Shown in pieces: positions 42,662 to 61,039 of a DNA stretch of 64,000 bases. A program made the translations under genes and the position numbers. The stretch's first letter is position 1. Every line of letters starts with the position of its first letter. This stretch comes from Oscheius tipulae (Eukaryota > Nematoda > Chromadorea > Rhabditida > Rhabditidae), in the NCBI GenBank assembly GCA_037178975.1, contig JASJZH010000001.1, positions 3,348,001 to 3,412,000 on the forward strand. The letters run 5' to 3'. The notes under the pieces were generated by a model, which was not told the DNA's origin, ran no database searches, and saw only the letters and a program-made list of their open reading frames with translations.

Positions 42662-44734
42662 GCTCCATTTCTCTCTGTCTGTCGCCTAAATTATTTACAC
42701 CACCAAAAATCAGAGCCCAATCGGTCATCAAAAAGTCTCATTAGGGTCAGTCACAGCTGCCTTATAATTCCGGAGCAATGCGCCAGCCTCATCAATCTGT
42801 CGCCGAGAGAACAGTCGCAAATTCGTCATGGCTAATTATTTGGAGAAACATGGACAGAGCGATTCATCACAACGGAGGGAGCGGATGAAATGAGCAGAAG
42901 AGAAGAGTTGGAATAGATTGGAGATCGTCGAGATATGGGTGCAATTGTTGTGCAATTACTTTTGGTTCTGATTGAAAAGAGTCATAGATGGGTTTTCGCT
43001 TAGGTTCGAGAGAAAGTAACAAAGAAACGTAGTCGACTTCTGAAACACTGAACAGCCCGACTCATCCGAAATCTCTTCTCTGGCCCGCCCACTTCCGCCA
43101 TCAGAAGACAGCGGCTCATAACTCATATTGTGCTCAGAGAACATGATACTGGAACGGAAAGAACTGAATCGGTTTTAGAGCTGTCTAAATAACAGAGTCC
43201 AGTTCGGAAATAGAGCTACAGGTATAATTTTGCCCAACTATCAGTTATTCTTCGAATAGCAGCCTGTTCATAACAGCTCTGAAAGAGTCCCACCGGGAGT
43301 TTTCGACGCTTTCAATCTCTGCGTTCAGTCATTCCAACCTCTTTTTTTCTAACTTTGAATCAACCTTCCTTCAACATACTTCGTCTTACAGGACACATCA
43401 GTAACTTGTTCTCAGAGATTTTATATCAAGAACTTTTTGTGACCAACTCAACTTTTGCTGTTATCAGAGAAGAGCATGAAGGAGGCAGTTCGTGCTCTTA
43501 TCACTAAAATCACAGATTTCCCTTAACCAATCCAATCCGAAGTTCTGTCCTAATTTCACCCCATGGCGATGTCGTGTGCTAATCTCATAAGCGTCGGCCA
43601 TCATGTCCGCTGTTGTCTCTCTGACATCTGATTGTTTTGGCATCGCATGGCCAACAGCAATTCATCGCCACAATTGCGGCATACTAATGAGCGACTCTTC
43701 TCCTTATAATAAGGCCTAATGGGTTGAGTTCAATCAATGACCGAGCAGCTCCTCCACTGATTCGAAACATCCACTCTCGCCATAAATCTCGGCTGTATTA
43801 CGTCGCTTATTCATCCGACGGGCAGCAACTGTTGCAATCACACCGGAGAGCGCGAAGAAGACCGGCAAGTCCTCGGGGGCGATGATTTACTGTTACTCAG
43901 ATAGAGTAAATGAAAAAATCCATTGAACTGGATCCATAAGCCTCGGTTACTTTCTACGGCAGCTGAGCACACAGTAGAACAGTTGTAAGGCACTAAAAAT
44001 AAGTAGCTGCGTCCTAAACCTTGATTTTTTTTCTATCATTTTGAAGAAACTTTCCAGTTTGCGGATGTTCTGCAAAGGTGTCTGGTCTGCACTAAAGGAA
44101 CATAGATCATTGCTTGGCAGGTAAAGTGGCTATTCGGATAGGCAAACTTGAATCAAAGTGAGAGTCTAACATGCATGTGAAAAGTTGGTTTTACTCCAGA
44201 GACCAGGGGAAAGCCCCCTGCTCCGGGTAAGTTCTGGAAGGATGTCTTTTCTTACTTTATGAGCCACGTTTTCCTCTACAACTCTTGGCAACAGTTAGGT
44301 TCCCCCTCTGACAATGAATCTAGAAGCAGAAAGTAGTGTTTCACGTCGTCTAGTCGCCCTTCGCCTCGTTTCTCATCATCGCCCTATCAGCCCGTCATCT
44401 GCCGCTTATATTGAGGCGCTGCTTCATTTTAATTTCCACAATAAGGGCTCGCTCGAGTCAATGACTCCTTGAAGGGGGAACGTCGCGTTCCCATGCTCCC
44501 GCTAATCCTAGAAAACCACCTCCAAGATCATATGGGAACATTGTCATCGTAAGAAGGGTCTCTATATTCATTTTTCGTACATAGTCAATCGGGAATTAGA
44601 GAATGGAGTGGTTGGGGGAGAAAAAGAGACGACAATCACAGAGAGGCTAAGGATGGGACAGTATAACTCGGGGTTGGTGTAGCAAGAGAGAGCGAATAAA
44701 TAAGAAACAAATGTTTTGATCGGGCGGAGATGAT
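33470..44734. promoter_or_regulatory. About 11 kb gene desert upstream of SALL, probable regulatory domain
   Basis: No spliced gene or known protein family is visible in this stretch, while the rest of the window has a gene every 2-3 kb. It is rich in GAGA/CTCTCT runs, TAATTA-type homeodomain cores, repeated CCAATAATAAGC blocks (34519 and 42129) and an octamer ATGCAAAT at about 42211. Longer chance frames such as 39478-39882 show no conserved motif. A tissue-specific factor like SALL commonly has such flanks. The regulatory role is inferred from position and composition only. Confidence 0.55.
35707..35757. promoter_or_regulatory. Triple TGAGTCA (AP-1/bZIP-type) cluster
   Basis: Three perfect TGAGTCA heptamers start at 35707, 35727 and 35751, all in the same orientation within 51 bp, in the SALL upstream desert. 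TGAGTCA is the classic Fos/Jun site. A bZIP-responsive enhancer is inferred. Confidence 0.45.
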
Positions 44735-47700
44735 TTAGGGAGAGTTGAGAAGACGTTCCACGGCACCGTTCAGGTCACCGAAACTGGCGCGAAGAGCAGC
44801 AATGTTCTGAGCTCGATTCGAGAATCCCATGCTGGCCAATTGCTCAAGTTGTGTCGAATAGAGGTCCTCGAAGTTAGGGTTGGGGTTGGCTGCCTGAAAA
44901 AGGAAGAATTTATAGCACCTGACCCAGAATCATTTATCACTTTTGCCCTTCAAAGAGACTACCGCTCATTTGACATATCAACAAAGCAACACTTGCCGGC
45001 AAGTGGCAGCTAAAGGAGCCGCCGATGACAACTGTCGAGGACTCAAAACTGCCAACTATGTCCAACAACTGCCATAATATTGAGGAGAGAGAAGGGGATC
45101 TCCCCCTACTCGAGCTATTATCCAATTACCAGCTCTAATCGCCATAAAGTTGCGGAAAATTAATGCGAAGCAAATTGCTCCACCCTGCAAGAGTTTCAAT
45201 ATACGAAAGAGATCTGTTTGTCGAAAGATCGCTCAGCAAATTGCCTGCAGACATATTGTTCGTGGGAGATAGCCAGCTGTACGTACAAAAGGCACCGAGC
45301 TGGTACATTCTCTCACGCGCCATATGCAAATGTAACTATCTTTATCCCCTACCGAAAATTAATCGTTTTGATCGGGTGGCGTCTTTCCATAGGAAAAGAG
45401 GGGCTCTTATGCCTAACAAACACTAATGAATTCTGAAAGCCACATGACAATGGTCAATAAAGGATGTCGAAACCGATTTCGTGTCTCTGTCACATTATGG
45501 CAGACGCTTATGGACTCTGTTGAAAACACGAAAAAAGGACAGATCCTTGGTCTTCTCAAAAATCACAGATTACAAGTAACATATTGAATTTCTCGCGAGA
45601 CGACATTACAGAGGAAGCGAAATTAGATACACATTCAGAAGAATGTTAAACACACATAAGGAGCTTATGGAGAAATTCGAGATGATAATTGCATTAGGCA
45701 AGACGTCGAGGGGGACAATGACCAGAAATTGTTTGCGGGACTGACATTCAGAACAAAACAGAAGACTTACTTCGGCACCTTCTGCTCCTGCCATATTCAT
45801 ACTTCCGAAGGCCGTCTGCATCATCTGCATCATCTGGGCCATGTTATTGTTGGCCGAGGAAGGGGTGCTCGACGGAGCTCGTTGAGGGGCTCCCGGTCCT
45901 CCGTCCAGAGGCAGTTGAGGCATGATGAACAATCTGTGAAGCTCCGGAGCCTCTCGTCTCAAAGTCTCCGTTCCTCGTTGTATTTGTTGAAGAGCCTCGA
46001 TCACGCGCGGGTTCGACATGGCTCGCTGGACCTCGGGACGACTCATCATCCCCATCAGATGAGGCATGTTCTGTCGAAGCTGCTCCGACAACTGAGGGTT
46101 GCCCTGGACCATAGGATTCGATTGCATAATCTGGAATTGTGTGCTATTGAATTAGGGAAAGGCTAACCTGACTGAAAAGTTCAGGATTCTGAGTTATCTG
46201 CTGATTCATCATGGACATCATCTCGGGAGAGGTCAACGAGGCCATGATGGCCGGATCACTCATCATTTGTCCCATCATCGCGTCCATACCATCTGAAATA
46301 TTTGAAAATAAAAGTTTCTGAATGAAAAACTGACAAGGAGGAGGTCCAGTTGATCTGGGAGCTTCCGTAGCTCCAGCCGACTGTCTACCTCCACTTCCCC
46401 AGGGATTCGGCAAGGCGTCGCGGTTCTCAACTCCGGCACGTTGGCTTCGGGAACCTGAAAGATTGTGTTAATTTTTTTGGGGTAAAAAAAACGGTATTTG
46501 ACAAAAACCAACCGCTGTCATCGCTGTTTCCCGAGCTGGCATAGGGGTTACCCCCGAAAGTGTTGCTGGCACTATTGAGCAGCGGTTCCTGTACATCTTG
46601 ATATAATCTTTGAAGAGCCGCCTCTCCGCCGGGAATTCCCTGAAACCGGATTAAAAAGCAGCAATAAATAGTTCAAACCTGAAGATTGCGAATAGCCAAA
46701 TCGTGATTACGCATCATCTCGTTGAACATATTCGGATTACGCATCATTTCCATCGTCTGGCGCATGACATCTGGATCGTTCAGGATGTGACCAATCTCCG
46801 GGTTTCTCTAAACAGAAAGTAGATCTTTTAAAAACAAAATGCGTACCTGAATAAGATCCTGAATTTGTGGATTGTTTGCCATCATGGAACGCATAATATC
46901 CGGATTGCTCATAAGGGACTGAACAATCGGCGAATCCATCATCTGTCGCATCATGTCGGGATTTTGCTGGATCATCTGGGCCATAGCCTGGAATTTTATT
47001 CAAATTAGCAATAAAAAAAAAGAAGCGTTTACCGCCGGATTGCCTCCCATTCCTGGCATTCCACCACCTCCGAACATATTGGCCAGATTGGGTAGAGCAG
47101 CGGGCTCATTGGTAGCCTAAAGAGGTGAAGCTTGTGAAAAAGAAAGTGGAAGAACACCTACCGTCGGCTGTGAAGCAGGAGCAGGGGTAGGTGTGGAAGT
47201 GGTAGCCGTGGTGGGAGCTGGTCGGGGTCCAGTCTGACGAACGACGAGGTGAAGTGCCATTCCATTGGTGATTTCTGAAAGTTATGTTCTTAAAAGCAAC
47301 CAGATTACGGTCAAAATCAGTTTCGAGGCCTAGGAAAACTGTTGTTGCTAGAGACCCTACTAGCATTAGGGCGGACGAAGGACGTGACGTTGCTACCAAA
47401 AGTTGGAAGAGTACCAGCTCTTGATTTTTGAATCAAACCTTCGAAGTGTTTCTACAGTTGAAAAACAGTCTGTATCCCTTTGGCCGTTAGAAATAACTAG
47501 GCTTTTCATCTGGCTGGCCAGGGATGCAGTTGTTTAAAAAACCAATATGAAAATGACTCACTACATTCGTCCAGAGTCTCGTGGTCCTTAAGGATTTTTC
47601 CACTGAATATCAGACAGAGCTGTTCCTTGGCCACATTTTCCAGCTTGCCGAGAATGATGCCCTTCACCTGAAGATTCAAAAACGTGAAAAAATGAAAGGA

Positions 47701-47792
47701 AAGTGGCTCACGTCAGCTACCGAAGCATTGGGCGCAGTAGAGACGTCGAAACTCTGACTGGTAGACTTGATTTTTAGTGTAATGTCGTCCAT
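44735..47792 (-). CDS. UBQLN: Ubiquilin (UBL-UBA proteasome shuttle)
   Basis: Ubiquilin delivers ubiquitinated and misfolded proteins to the proteasome. The N-terminal ubiquitin-like domain includes [13 protein letters not shown]-type sequence ([13 protein letters not shown]), KGIILGKLE and [16 protein letters not shown]. Methionine-rich STI1 repeats follow: [52 protein letters not shown], then [18 protein letters not shown] and [19 protein letters not shown]. The C-terminal UBA is [19 protein letters not shown]. Glycine in the MGF loop is kept. Exons are separated by 35-50 nt introns except the last intron, 44894-45770 (877 nt), which isolates the UBA exon. A TTTTTCAG acceptor lies about 19 nt before the ATG. 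Confidence 0.94.
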
Positions 47793-49040
47793 CTTGGTCT
47801 ATATTCCCTGAAAAATCTGGTCGTAAGTCTTTTTGTGACAAAACTGGAAGAAATTGATTGTTCGAAAAACTGAAAAATGAAAGAATGTGAAATGATCATC
47901 AAAATTTGACGTTGACGCTCTTAGTTACAGTACCCAACAAGGCTGGGTCTCGTCACGAATGGCCTGACAATCAAAAAGGCGGGGCGAAAGTGGGCAAACC
48001 AATCACGAGAAGACCTGAAAGAGACGTGGCCTTCTCTCCCGCGGCTCACGAAGGCCACGTTGGATATTGCGCTCGCCCGAATATAAATTGGCCGGTTTCA
48101 TCTCCCCCAAGCTTTCTTTGTAATCTCGAAAATCACCGCAATCCTAATTGCCAGCAGATCGGCGCAGTTGCAATGCTCGACGACATTTGTGGAATTAGGA
48201 GAGCGTAGCTGGCATTTAATCCTTGCCTTGTTATGTTTGTTATAAGGAAAACGGGCAGTTTTAATAGAAAAGGCGTTCACAACTTCACAATGCTCTCCGA
48301 GTTACTTGTGAAGTAGTTTGTAAAAATCTTCTCTTAATGTTTCAGTTCTTTTTTCCGTTCTTGTGCATTTCAATGATCCTCTTTTCCTTTTTCACTGAGC
48401 TGTTTTTAGACTTTGTCAAAGCAATCCTCCCACTCGTATCACAAGCATTTTGCAACAACTTTACCTAAAACTATTCACTTGCTCTGACATGCTTGTGGGC
48501 AACATTTTCGATTCTTTACGACCCTAGTCTTCGTTTTTTTTTCTCGTTTTAATGAATCGGTCTCTCTAACAGCATTATTTTAAACATTTTTGTGGTCAAA
48601 AGATTTGCTGAAAAACTTGTACACCTCCAAATTATTCCGTACCTGGTACTTCCTGGTTTTTTTCCTACTTGTTTGCCCGGAGCTCTGGTGAGTTCTCTCG
48701 TGTGATGTTGACGAAACGGCAAAGATCTCTATTCCATTGCAGTATTTGTAGCCTTACTATAGTTGTCCCTGTACAATGCTGCTCTTTTTTCTACTTTCAC
48801 GTGCAGAAAATGTTCCCGAAAAATATGGGCCGCGAGCGGCTGCGTTGCGGCGATTCCTTCGCTCCAATCATTTCTGATACTATTTCTCGCGAAGATAGAC
48901 AGTAATTAGGTCGCCCGTCCCGTATTTGTTTTTGTCGGTGGAGATCTTCGCGAAGATTTCATTGTTATTTTGACACTTCGCTCTTTCATATTCTTCCTTC
49001 TTTACAAAGCCCAAACTCATGTTCTTGCTTCCAGACCAGG
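47793..49040. promoter_or_regulatory. Divergent intergenic region between ubiquilin and PDI
   Basis: The two genes are transcribed away from each other, so both promoters lie here. A CCAAT box in either orientation is visible near 47996 (AACCAATCACG). The PDI-proximal 700 bp is T-rich on the plus strand, consistent with an outron ending in the CTTCCAG acceptor 6 nt before the PDI start. No gene was recognised. Confidence 0.45.
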
Positions 49041-51455
49041 ATGAAGGGTCTTCTCTGGGTTCTTCCACTCGTGGCGGCTGTCTTTGCCGGAGGAGACGTC
49101 CTCGAATACACTGACGCGAACTTCGACGAGCTCATCAAGACACACGAAGTCGCCCTCGTCAAGTTCTACGCTCCCTGGTAGGTACTTACGATGTAGCTTT
49201 GTGACTTGATTGCTGTGCCATTAAGCCAAAAAAGTTTTGTCCCAAATTTGCATGCGTATATCGTCTCTGCTCAGCGTTTTTCGGAACGGAGCACAACGAC
49301 TCCAGCATTAAAAACATGTACTTTTCTGCTGACTGTAATTTGTCCTTATCTGGAACGTGGCGAGAGCTGCGTGTACTCAATGGATAGTAAAGTATTGCCC
49401 ATAGACGGAGGGTCATTGGTATTTGTTCAGCATGATAACCCAGCAGCCCCCAAAGGGAAGCGTTGTGAGGTTCTGCATTGCACTCAAAAGGAATCATAAG
49501 ACTGTTATAGTGAAAAAAAAGTCTAACTCGTTGATTTTAGGTGCGGACATTGCAAGAAGATGGCCCCCGACTTCGAGGCTGCTGCCAAGAAGCTGAAGAC
49601 CAACGATCCTCCCGTCGCTCTCGTCAAGGTTGATTGTACTGTTGAGAAGGAGGCTTGTGACAAGTTCGGAGTCAAGGGATTCCCTACTCTCAAGATCTTC
49701 CGCAACGGAGTCAACGCTCAGGACTACGATGGTCCCCGTGACCAGGCTGGCATTATCAAGTTCATGCGCGGACAGACTGGACCCTCTGCCAAGGAGATCA
49801 AGACCACTGCCGAATTCGAAAAGTTCGTCTCCAGCGACGAGAATGTCGTTATTGGTATGTTCTTATTCTAGCTGGCCGTATCTCATCATGAAAAACTGGC
49901 GAAGAAACCTCATCTAGCTCGTAAAGTGATTTTCTGACTATGACGTCATTGTCACTGATCTAGAGTGTATAACAGCAGCAATATGCATTTACAGGATTCT
50001 TCGAGGGAGAGAGCAAGCTGAAGGACTCGTTCCTGAAGGTTGCCGACACTGAGCGCGATCGTTTCACTTTCGGATACACCTCCAACGCCGAAGTTCTCAA
50101 GAAGAAAGGATACTCCGAGTAAGTTTCAAACATTTACATTTTCTATTCGATTTCATGACATGACTTATATCATTCTTTCCAGCGACATTGTTGTCTTCTC
50201 TCCCAAGAAGCTCCACAACAAACTGGAGTCTGGAGAGTTCAAGTACGACGGAAACTACGACACCGACAAGATCAAGCACTTCCTCGTTCACGACACGTAA
50301 GGAAGTCCCTTATTCGTCAAATATTGAGTTATTTTAGCGTCGGTCTCGCCGGAATCCGTACTCAGGGCAACTCCTTCCAGTTTGAGCAGAAGCCTCTTGT
50401 TGTCGTTTACTACAACGTTGACTACATCAAGGACCCCAAGGGTAAATAGTAATTCGAATGAGATTCGTAATCGATCAATTCTAGGATCGAACTACTGGCG
50501 TAACCGTGTCCTCAAAGTTGCTGGCGACTACAAACGCAAGGTGTTCTTCTCCGTCTCCAGTAAAGAAGAGTTCTCCGCCGAAATCGAGCAGAACGGTCTC
50601 GGAGAGCGTAAGGACTCTGACAAGCCCATTGTCGCTATGATCACCAACGACGGAAAATTCCCCATGGATCAGGAGTTCAGGTACTTTCAATCACTTCATT
50701 CGCTCGAACCAATTGCTTTCAGCATCGACAACTTGAAGGCCTTTGTTGACAATGTCCTCGCCGGAAATGCCGAACCTTACATGAAGTCCGAGCCCATTCC
50801 CGAGGAACAGGGAGACGTCAAGGTTGTCGTCGGAAAGAACTACAAGGAGCTGATCCAGGATGCCGACAAGGACGTCCTCATCGAGTTCTACGCTCCCTGG
50901 TAAGAGCTGCTTTAGAGACATTCTTTGTGAACTCAAATGACTTGTGTCCAATTCAAAGTTCAGTTGTGCTTACATCTTCGACTTTGTCATTTTCATGCAA
51001 TTCATTGATTCAAAATGGTTTTCCAGGTGCGGACACTGCAAGTCTCTAGCTCCTAAATTCGACGAACTCGGAGCCAAGGTAATCCTTTGTTTTCTTCATC
51101 GCAATTCTATTCGATGTCTCTGTCGACCCAACCAATTTATTTTTCCAGCTTTCCAAGGAAGACGTCATCATCGCCAAGATGGATGCCACCGCCAACGATG
51201 TCCCTCCTCTCTTCGAAGTTCGTGGGTGAGTAATCTTTTCGATTCTTTTTTCATTACAATCTATATTCTGAAATCTAATTCGACCTATTCAGATTCCCCA
51301 CTCTCTTCTGGGTCCCCAAGAATGCCAAGAGTAACCCCGTACCTTACAATGGTGGCCGCGAAGTGAAGGACTTCGTGCAGTTCATCGCCAAGCACTCCAC
51401 TGACGGTCTCAAGGGTTACACCCGTGATGGCAAGAAGAAGAAGTCTGAACTCTAA
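49041..51455 (+). CDS. PDIA3: Protein disulfide isomerase A3-like (ERp57 type)
   Basis: ER-lumen thiol oxidoreductase that forms and reshuffles disulfides, in vertebrates with calnexin/calreticulin clients. Ten exons (49041-49177, 49541-49854, 49995-50118, 50183-50296, 50338-50441, 50485-50680, 50723-50899, 51027-51078, 51149-51225, 51293-51455) give 485 residues. It has a signal peptide (LLWVLPLVAAVFAGG). Thioredoxin domain a carries APWCGHCKKMAP, two b-type domains follow, then domain a' with APWCGHCKSLAP. FPTLKIFRNG and FPTLFWVPK are the cis-proline loops. It ends KKKKSEL, a KDEL variant. Both active sites are intact. The introns before CGHC in domains a and a' fall at the same base of the same Trp codon. 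Length and a-b-b'-a' layout fit PDIA3. Confidence 0.95.
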
Positions 51456-52654
51456 AGCAGCAGCTGTGATAAGTCCCCTCCCTCTACCTTCTTCTAAATA
51501 TTGTGATATTTATTTCTTGAATACCCGTTTTGCAATCGTTCCGTGTATCCCAGAACTCATGGTTTTTACGGTTTCTCTTGTTATTCTAGTGATTTGGGCT
51601 TGTTTGTTGTGCCTTTTAGGTTTCATTTCGTGTGATTACCTTGTGTTTTAAGCTGCCTTTGTGACATTTCTGTTCACTCTTGTCAGTAAGATGCTTTATA
51701 AATTATTTATTTACACTTTGGCACTCGATTGAAATTGTTCTAGGGTAGTTTTCGGTGGAAAGAAAGGAAAAATAGCAGTTTGAATTACCGGGTTGGGTCC
51801 TGACGAGAAGAATCTGGCGGGCGTATGCGCAAGCGGCACTCGGTCTCGGTGGCCCTTCACGTTATCTTCACTTTGTCCTCAGGGCCCACTTCTGCTCATT
51901 ATCATCAGTCTCCATAAGATTTTTTTAAGAAGCTCTTCTCGTAGCCTTCATCTAGCCTCTAGAACCTGTAGAAACGGTTTAAATTCTCGCTATTGATTAG
52001 GCTTGGCCCAAAGCCAACACGGTGCACTTTGCTCATATTTGTCTTTTTTTACTTTTTCATTCACAATTTTCATCTGTAGTGAGCATCAGTAGCTGCTGTA
52101 GATACTCTCAAGCCTCATGAGATTGATTTGGTGTTCAGATAAACACCTGTGGAGCCGAATATGCATAATTTTTTTCCAATTTGGAAGACGGGAGTTTTTT
52201 CAATTTACCATTGCTCCTAGGCCAATGTCCATCCATGCACATAGTATTTGGACTTGTTTTGTCCAGTGAAAGGGCCAGAATCATACTAGAGTACATTTGA
52301 GGTCCTTGTCCGAAACGAGGAAGTAGACCTTTTACAAGTTTACCTTCCCCTCGTGGGATATGTTTAGCATGGAATCAACGAATACCCAATCAAGTTTTGG
52401 ATACAGTACTGTCCGGTTATGAGTTACACAAGGGTTCCGTCACATAATGAAACTGTTCAGCAATGGCCATGTTTGACCAAACCTTAGGCGTCGCATTGAC
52501 TGGTAGTGTCTCTAATAGATATAAAATGCCTCATGTTCTTCTACGCTTGGATATGTCTCTCGCCGTTCTTGAACAATCCCAGAAGAAATTCAATCCCAAA
52601 CCTTTCGAATTTTGAACATGAGGCATTTTTTTTTTTTGAAGTCCTATCTTTTCT
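51456..52654. other. PDI 3' flank and CHD1 upstream region, no gene seen
   Basis: T-rich sequence follows the PDI stop. No frame with splice structure or known motif was found. The last part should contain the CHD1 promoter and possibly a 5' exon. Confidence 0.45.
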
Positions 52655-58069
<5,415 letters not shown>

Positions 58070-58374
58070 GTTCCCTTTCCTTTCATTCTAGTCCTTATTC
58101 GTCTCATCATTTTGTTACGGGTCTCCCCATTTTTTTCTCTTACGAGTTCCTTCCCAGTATATAGGTTTGCTTTGTGATAGAACACTGCTACGTGAGAATT
58201 ATTCAAAAAGAAACGCACAAAGTCGGGTAACGTGTGAACTATAATTATATTCTTTTCTCTAAATGCCGTTGACCATTTTTGTGTTATTGCCATTAAAGTT
58301 TTTTTTGTTACAAGAGCTTTATTACCCAGAAAACCAGAACTAAACCCAAAAAAAAGTATATCGTCGTCCTCTTG

Positions 58375-59784
58375 TTAGTCGGAACGTGAGCCTTCGTCGT
58401 CGTCAGACGAGTCGAAGCAGTCGTCTTTGCGGGTGAAATGAGCGTAGACGAGAGTCTCCTCTTGGAGACGAATGAACTGAACATTTGTGCGGCGGTAACC
58501 CGGCAGTTCACGCTCCCACAACTGCTGTTGGGCGTCCTTTCCCTTAAGGGAGATGTTGTTGGCGAAGACGGTCATCAGCAGCTTGCCAGGTCTAAGTTTT
58601 TGTTTTCTCTGAGAAATAGGGGATTGAAAGACCTGAAACAGCGAAGGACTTTCTGTGTCTGTTTGTAAAGACACATCGAGTCCTGGTTGGTTTCGAAGGA
58701 GGCGAAACTGAAGTCCTTTTCGGGAGTAACATGGATGGTCGCGTAGTGGTCCGATTCGTCGTCGCGGTAAGCATTCATCGAGTAGCCACATGGGTCGAAG
58801 AGCTCCTCGTGAATTGACATGTCTTTCGGAAGCAGCTGGTCGATCCCAGCTATCTGAAATCTTTGATATCTCTTGTTCATAATCGGTTCCGTGGGAGAAA
58901 CCTCAGTTTTGAGTGAATATAATTATTGCAGGTCTTGTTTGGTGTTACTTTTGTTGCTCTCAATGAGAAAAAGACGAAAGGAAAGCTTGCATAGACATTG
59001 GAACACTTCCTAACATCCTGAACTTTCGGTGCTGCGCGTTGTCTTCTGTCGTACGTAAGATCGCATTGGGTTTTGTACTCGAATAACGGTTAACTTTCGC
59101 AACTCGACCTATATAAAGCGATCAAATAAAGAAATTCAAAAGATTACCCACCTTGGTGCAATGCTTTCCGTCGTCAGCGACCTCTCGAGTATAAAGACGA
59201 AGGACATCGTGGTGGAGATCAGTCATCAGAATCTCGAGAGTTCCGTCCGGAGTCACCTTTCGGTTGGCAGGCATCTGCTTGTGCATGGTGTACAGATACC
59301 AACGGTCGGATTTCAGCGAGCCGAGACAGTAGGCTTGTCCGCCTTCGAAGAACGAGTCGAGATACTCGACCTCGGAGTCGAAGTTGCGATGAACTGCTGG
59401 CTGAAGCTCGGGACGCATAAAGTTCTTTCGCGAGTAGTAGACACTCTCGACTTCCTCGAGACCAGCAAAAGTGCTGGCCAGTTCGAGAATGACCGGGAGA
59501 GCCGCCAGTAGACGAGTGGTACCGCAGGTCTTCATGATGAGACGACGGTCCGAGATGAAGAGACTGCTCTCGGAGAGAACATAGCTGTCCAGACCCTTTG
59601 AATGAGCCGAATGAAGAATCTTGCATCTGGCCACATCGAGCATCGAATCGATTTTGTGACGGGGAATGTCACGAAGAGATCCGGAGCCAGTCTCAGTAAA
59701 CCAAAGCTCGAGGAGCTTCTCGGCTCCCTCGAAGAAGTACTCTTCGACAGAAGACACAGTCTCGGTGGCGATCACGGAAGTCAT
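58375..59784 (-). CDS. AMD1: S-adenosylmethionine decarboxylase proenzyme, right copy
   Basis: Same 356-residue protein as the left copy; exons 59152-59784, 58633-58853 and 58375-58591. The self-processing Glu-Ser site (LSESS), the catalytic cysteine (KTCGTT) and the processing Ser and His (GYSMN, ATIHVTPE) are intact. It converges tail to tail with CHD1 (stop codons 305 bp apart), and this is its original location. The shared sequence extends about 1.65 kb upstream of the start, so both copies should have the same promoter and leader. Confidence 0.96.
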
Positions 59785-60154
59785 CTGAACATTTTCGTTC
59801 CCTGTTATATTCTGTTCTGATACCTCTGTTCTGCTTGACAGGAAAGAATCAACCGAAAGAAGATCAAAAGAAGGCTTGAAGAGGAATGAAGGACTCGGAC
59901 CCGCTAAGGAGGACGACGATAGAGAACGAGGATGAGGGTCTCAGCTCCTGGACCCATACAATCCTGAAATACGGTCTTCCCGAATTGTCTCTATCAGACT
60001 TTGTTGTGTGGTGAACGTACTATTTTGTGTATAAACAACAACATATTTCCTTATCTGACTACTGTTCCTTTCCCTTTTACACGTCCATCTTACGATATGG
60101 TAGATCCAAATGACTCTCTTTGCCCAGTTTTCTGCCTCTACTGACCTCTACTAG

Positions 60155-60598
60155 TCAGCGAAGATGGTGCTTGAACTCCGGACGTTCAGTCTTGGGAGGG
60201 ATATCTTCAGCCCAGAGGAACAGAAGAGAATAGGGCGGACGCGGCGGAACCGACTCGACCGACGACTTCTTGTTACGCACCTGGATGGTTGCGATGTGGT
60301 ACCTATTCCTTGTTTAGATCAATCAAACAGAATACTTACCCTCGTGAGCTGTGACGCGAGGGTGCTTCTACCCTAGCCTCTCACAGCACTTGGAGGTCGA
60401 GAAAGGACGAACAAAGAAGAAGGAAAGAGAAGGGAAGCTGCTGAAAGTTATGTTTGCTCGAGAGAGAGGGAGAGTTTAAAGAAATGAAAAAGAGACTATG
60501 AGGTCAGTAAGACTGGACGAAAAGACATTTTGCTACAGACTGGGAGCTCCGGTTATCGCGAGACGACAGATCGTAGAAATGAAGCTTTTCATCGACAT
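60155..60598 (-). CDS. Possible 77-residue mitochondrial-type protein upstream of AMD1 (right copy)
   Basis: Identical to the left copy: exons 60541-60598, 60340-60367 and 60155-60302 read in frame. The last exon (GYHIATIQVR... to EFKHHLR) is the better supported part; the presequence-like first exon is a guess. No family is recognised. Confidence 0.35.
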
Positions 60599-61039
60599 TT
60601 TTTTAAGATAAGAGAGTTGGAAGAGAGGCGCACTGGTCTATGGTGTGACTCTTATACTCCTCTATATAGATAGTACGAAATAACTATATGACCAGTGAGG
60701 ATCTTATGTTTGTGGAACAGCCGAACTTCGAACACCCTCGAGGCGTATAGAGGTAAGGGCTGATCGATTTGCCGCCTAGAAAAAAAAATGTCTGGACCGA
60801 AAAAATGAAGGGAGAGCTAGAACGAACGAGCTATTGAAGAGAAGATTGGAAAGTTATCAGAGGTGGGCGGGGAGATGGGAGACGGTCAACACACTGGATT
60901 GCAAAAGGTAAGGAGAAAGGAACAAGCTGTGGAAAGGGTAAAGAAGACAGGGGAGAGGCATACCAGTTAATATGCCTGACTAGAAGTTGGAGGAGTTAGA
61001 CAACGGTGACTGACTGGCTGACGTTAGAGATCCCCTTTG

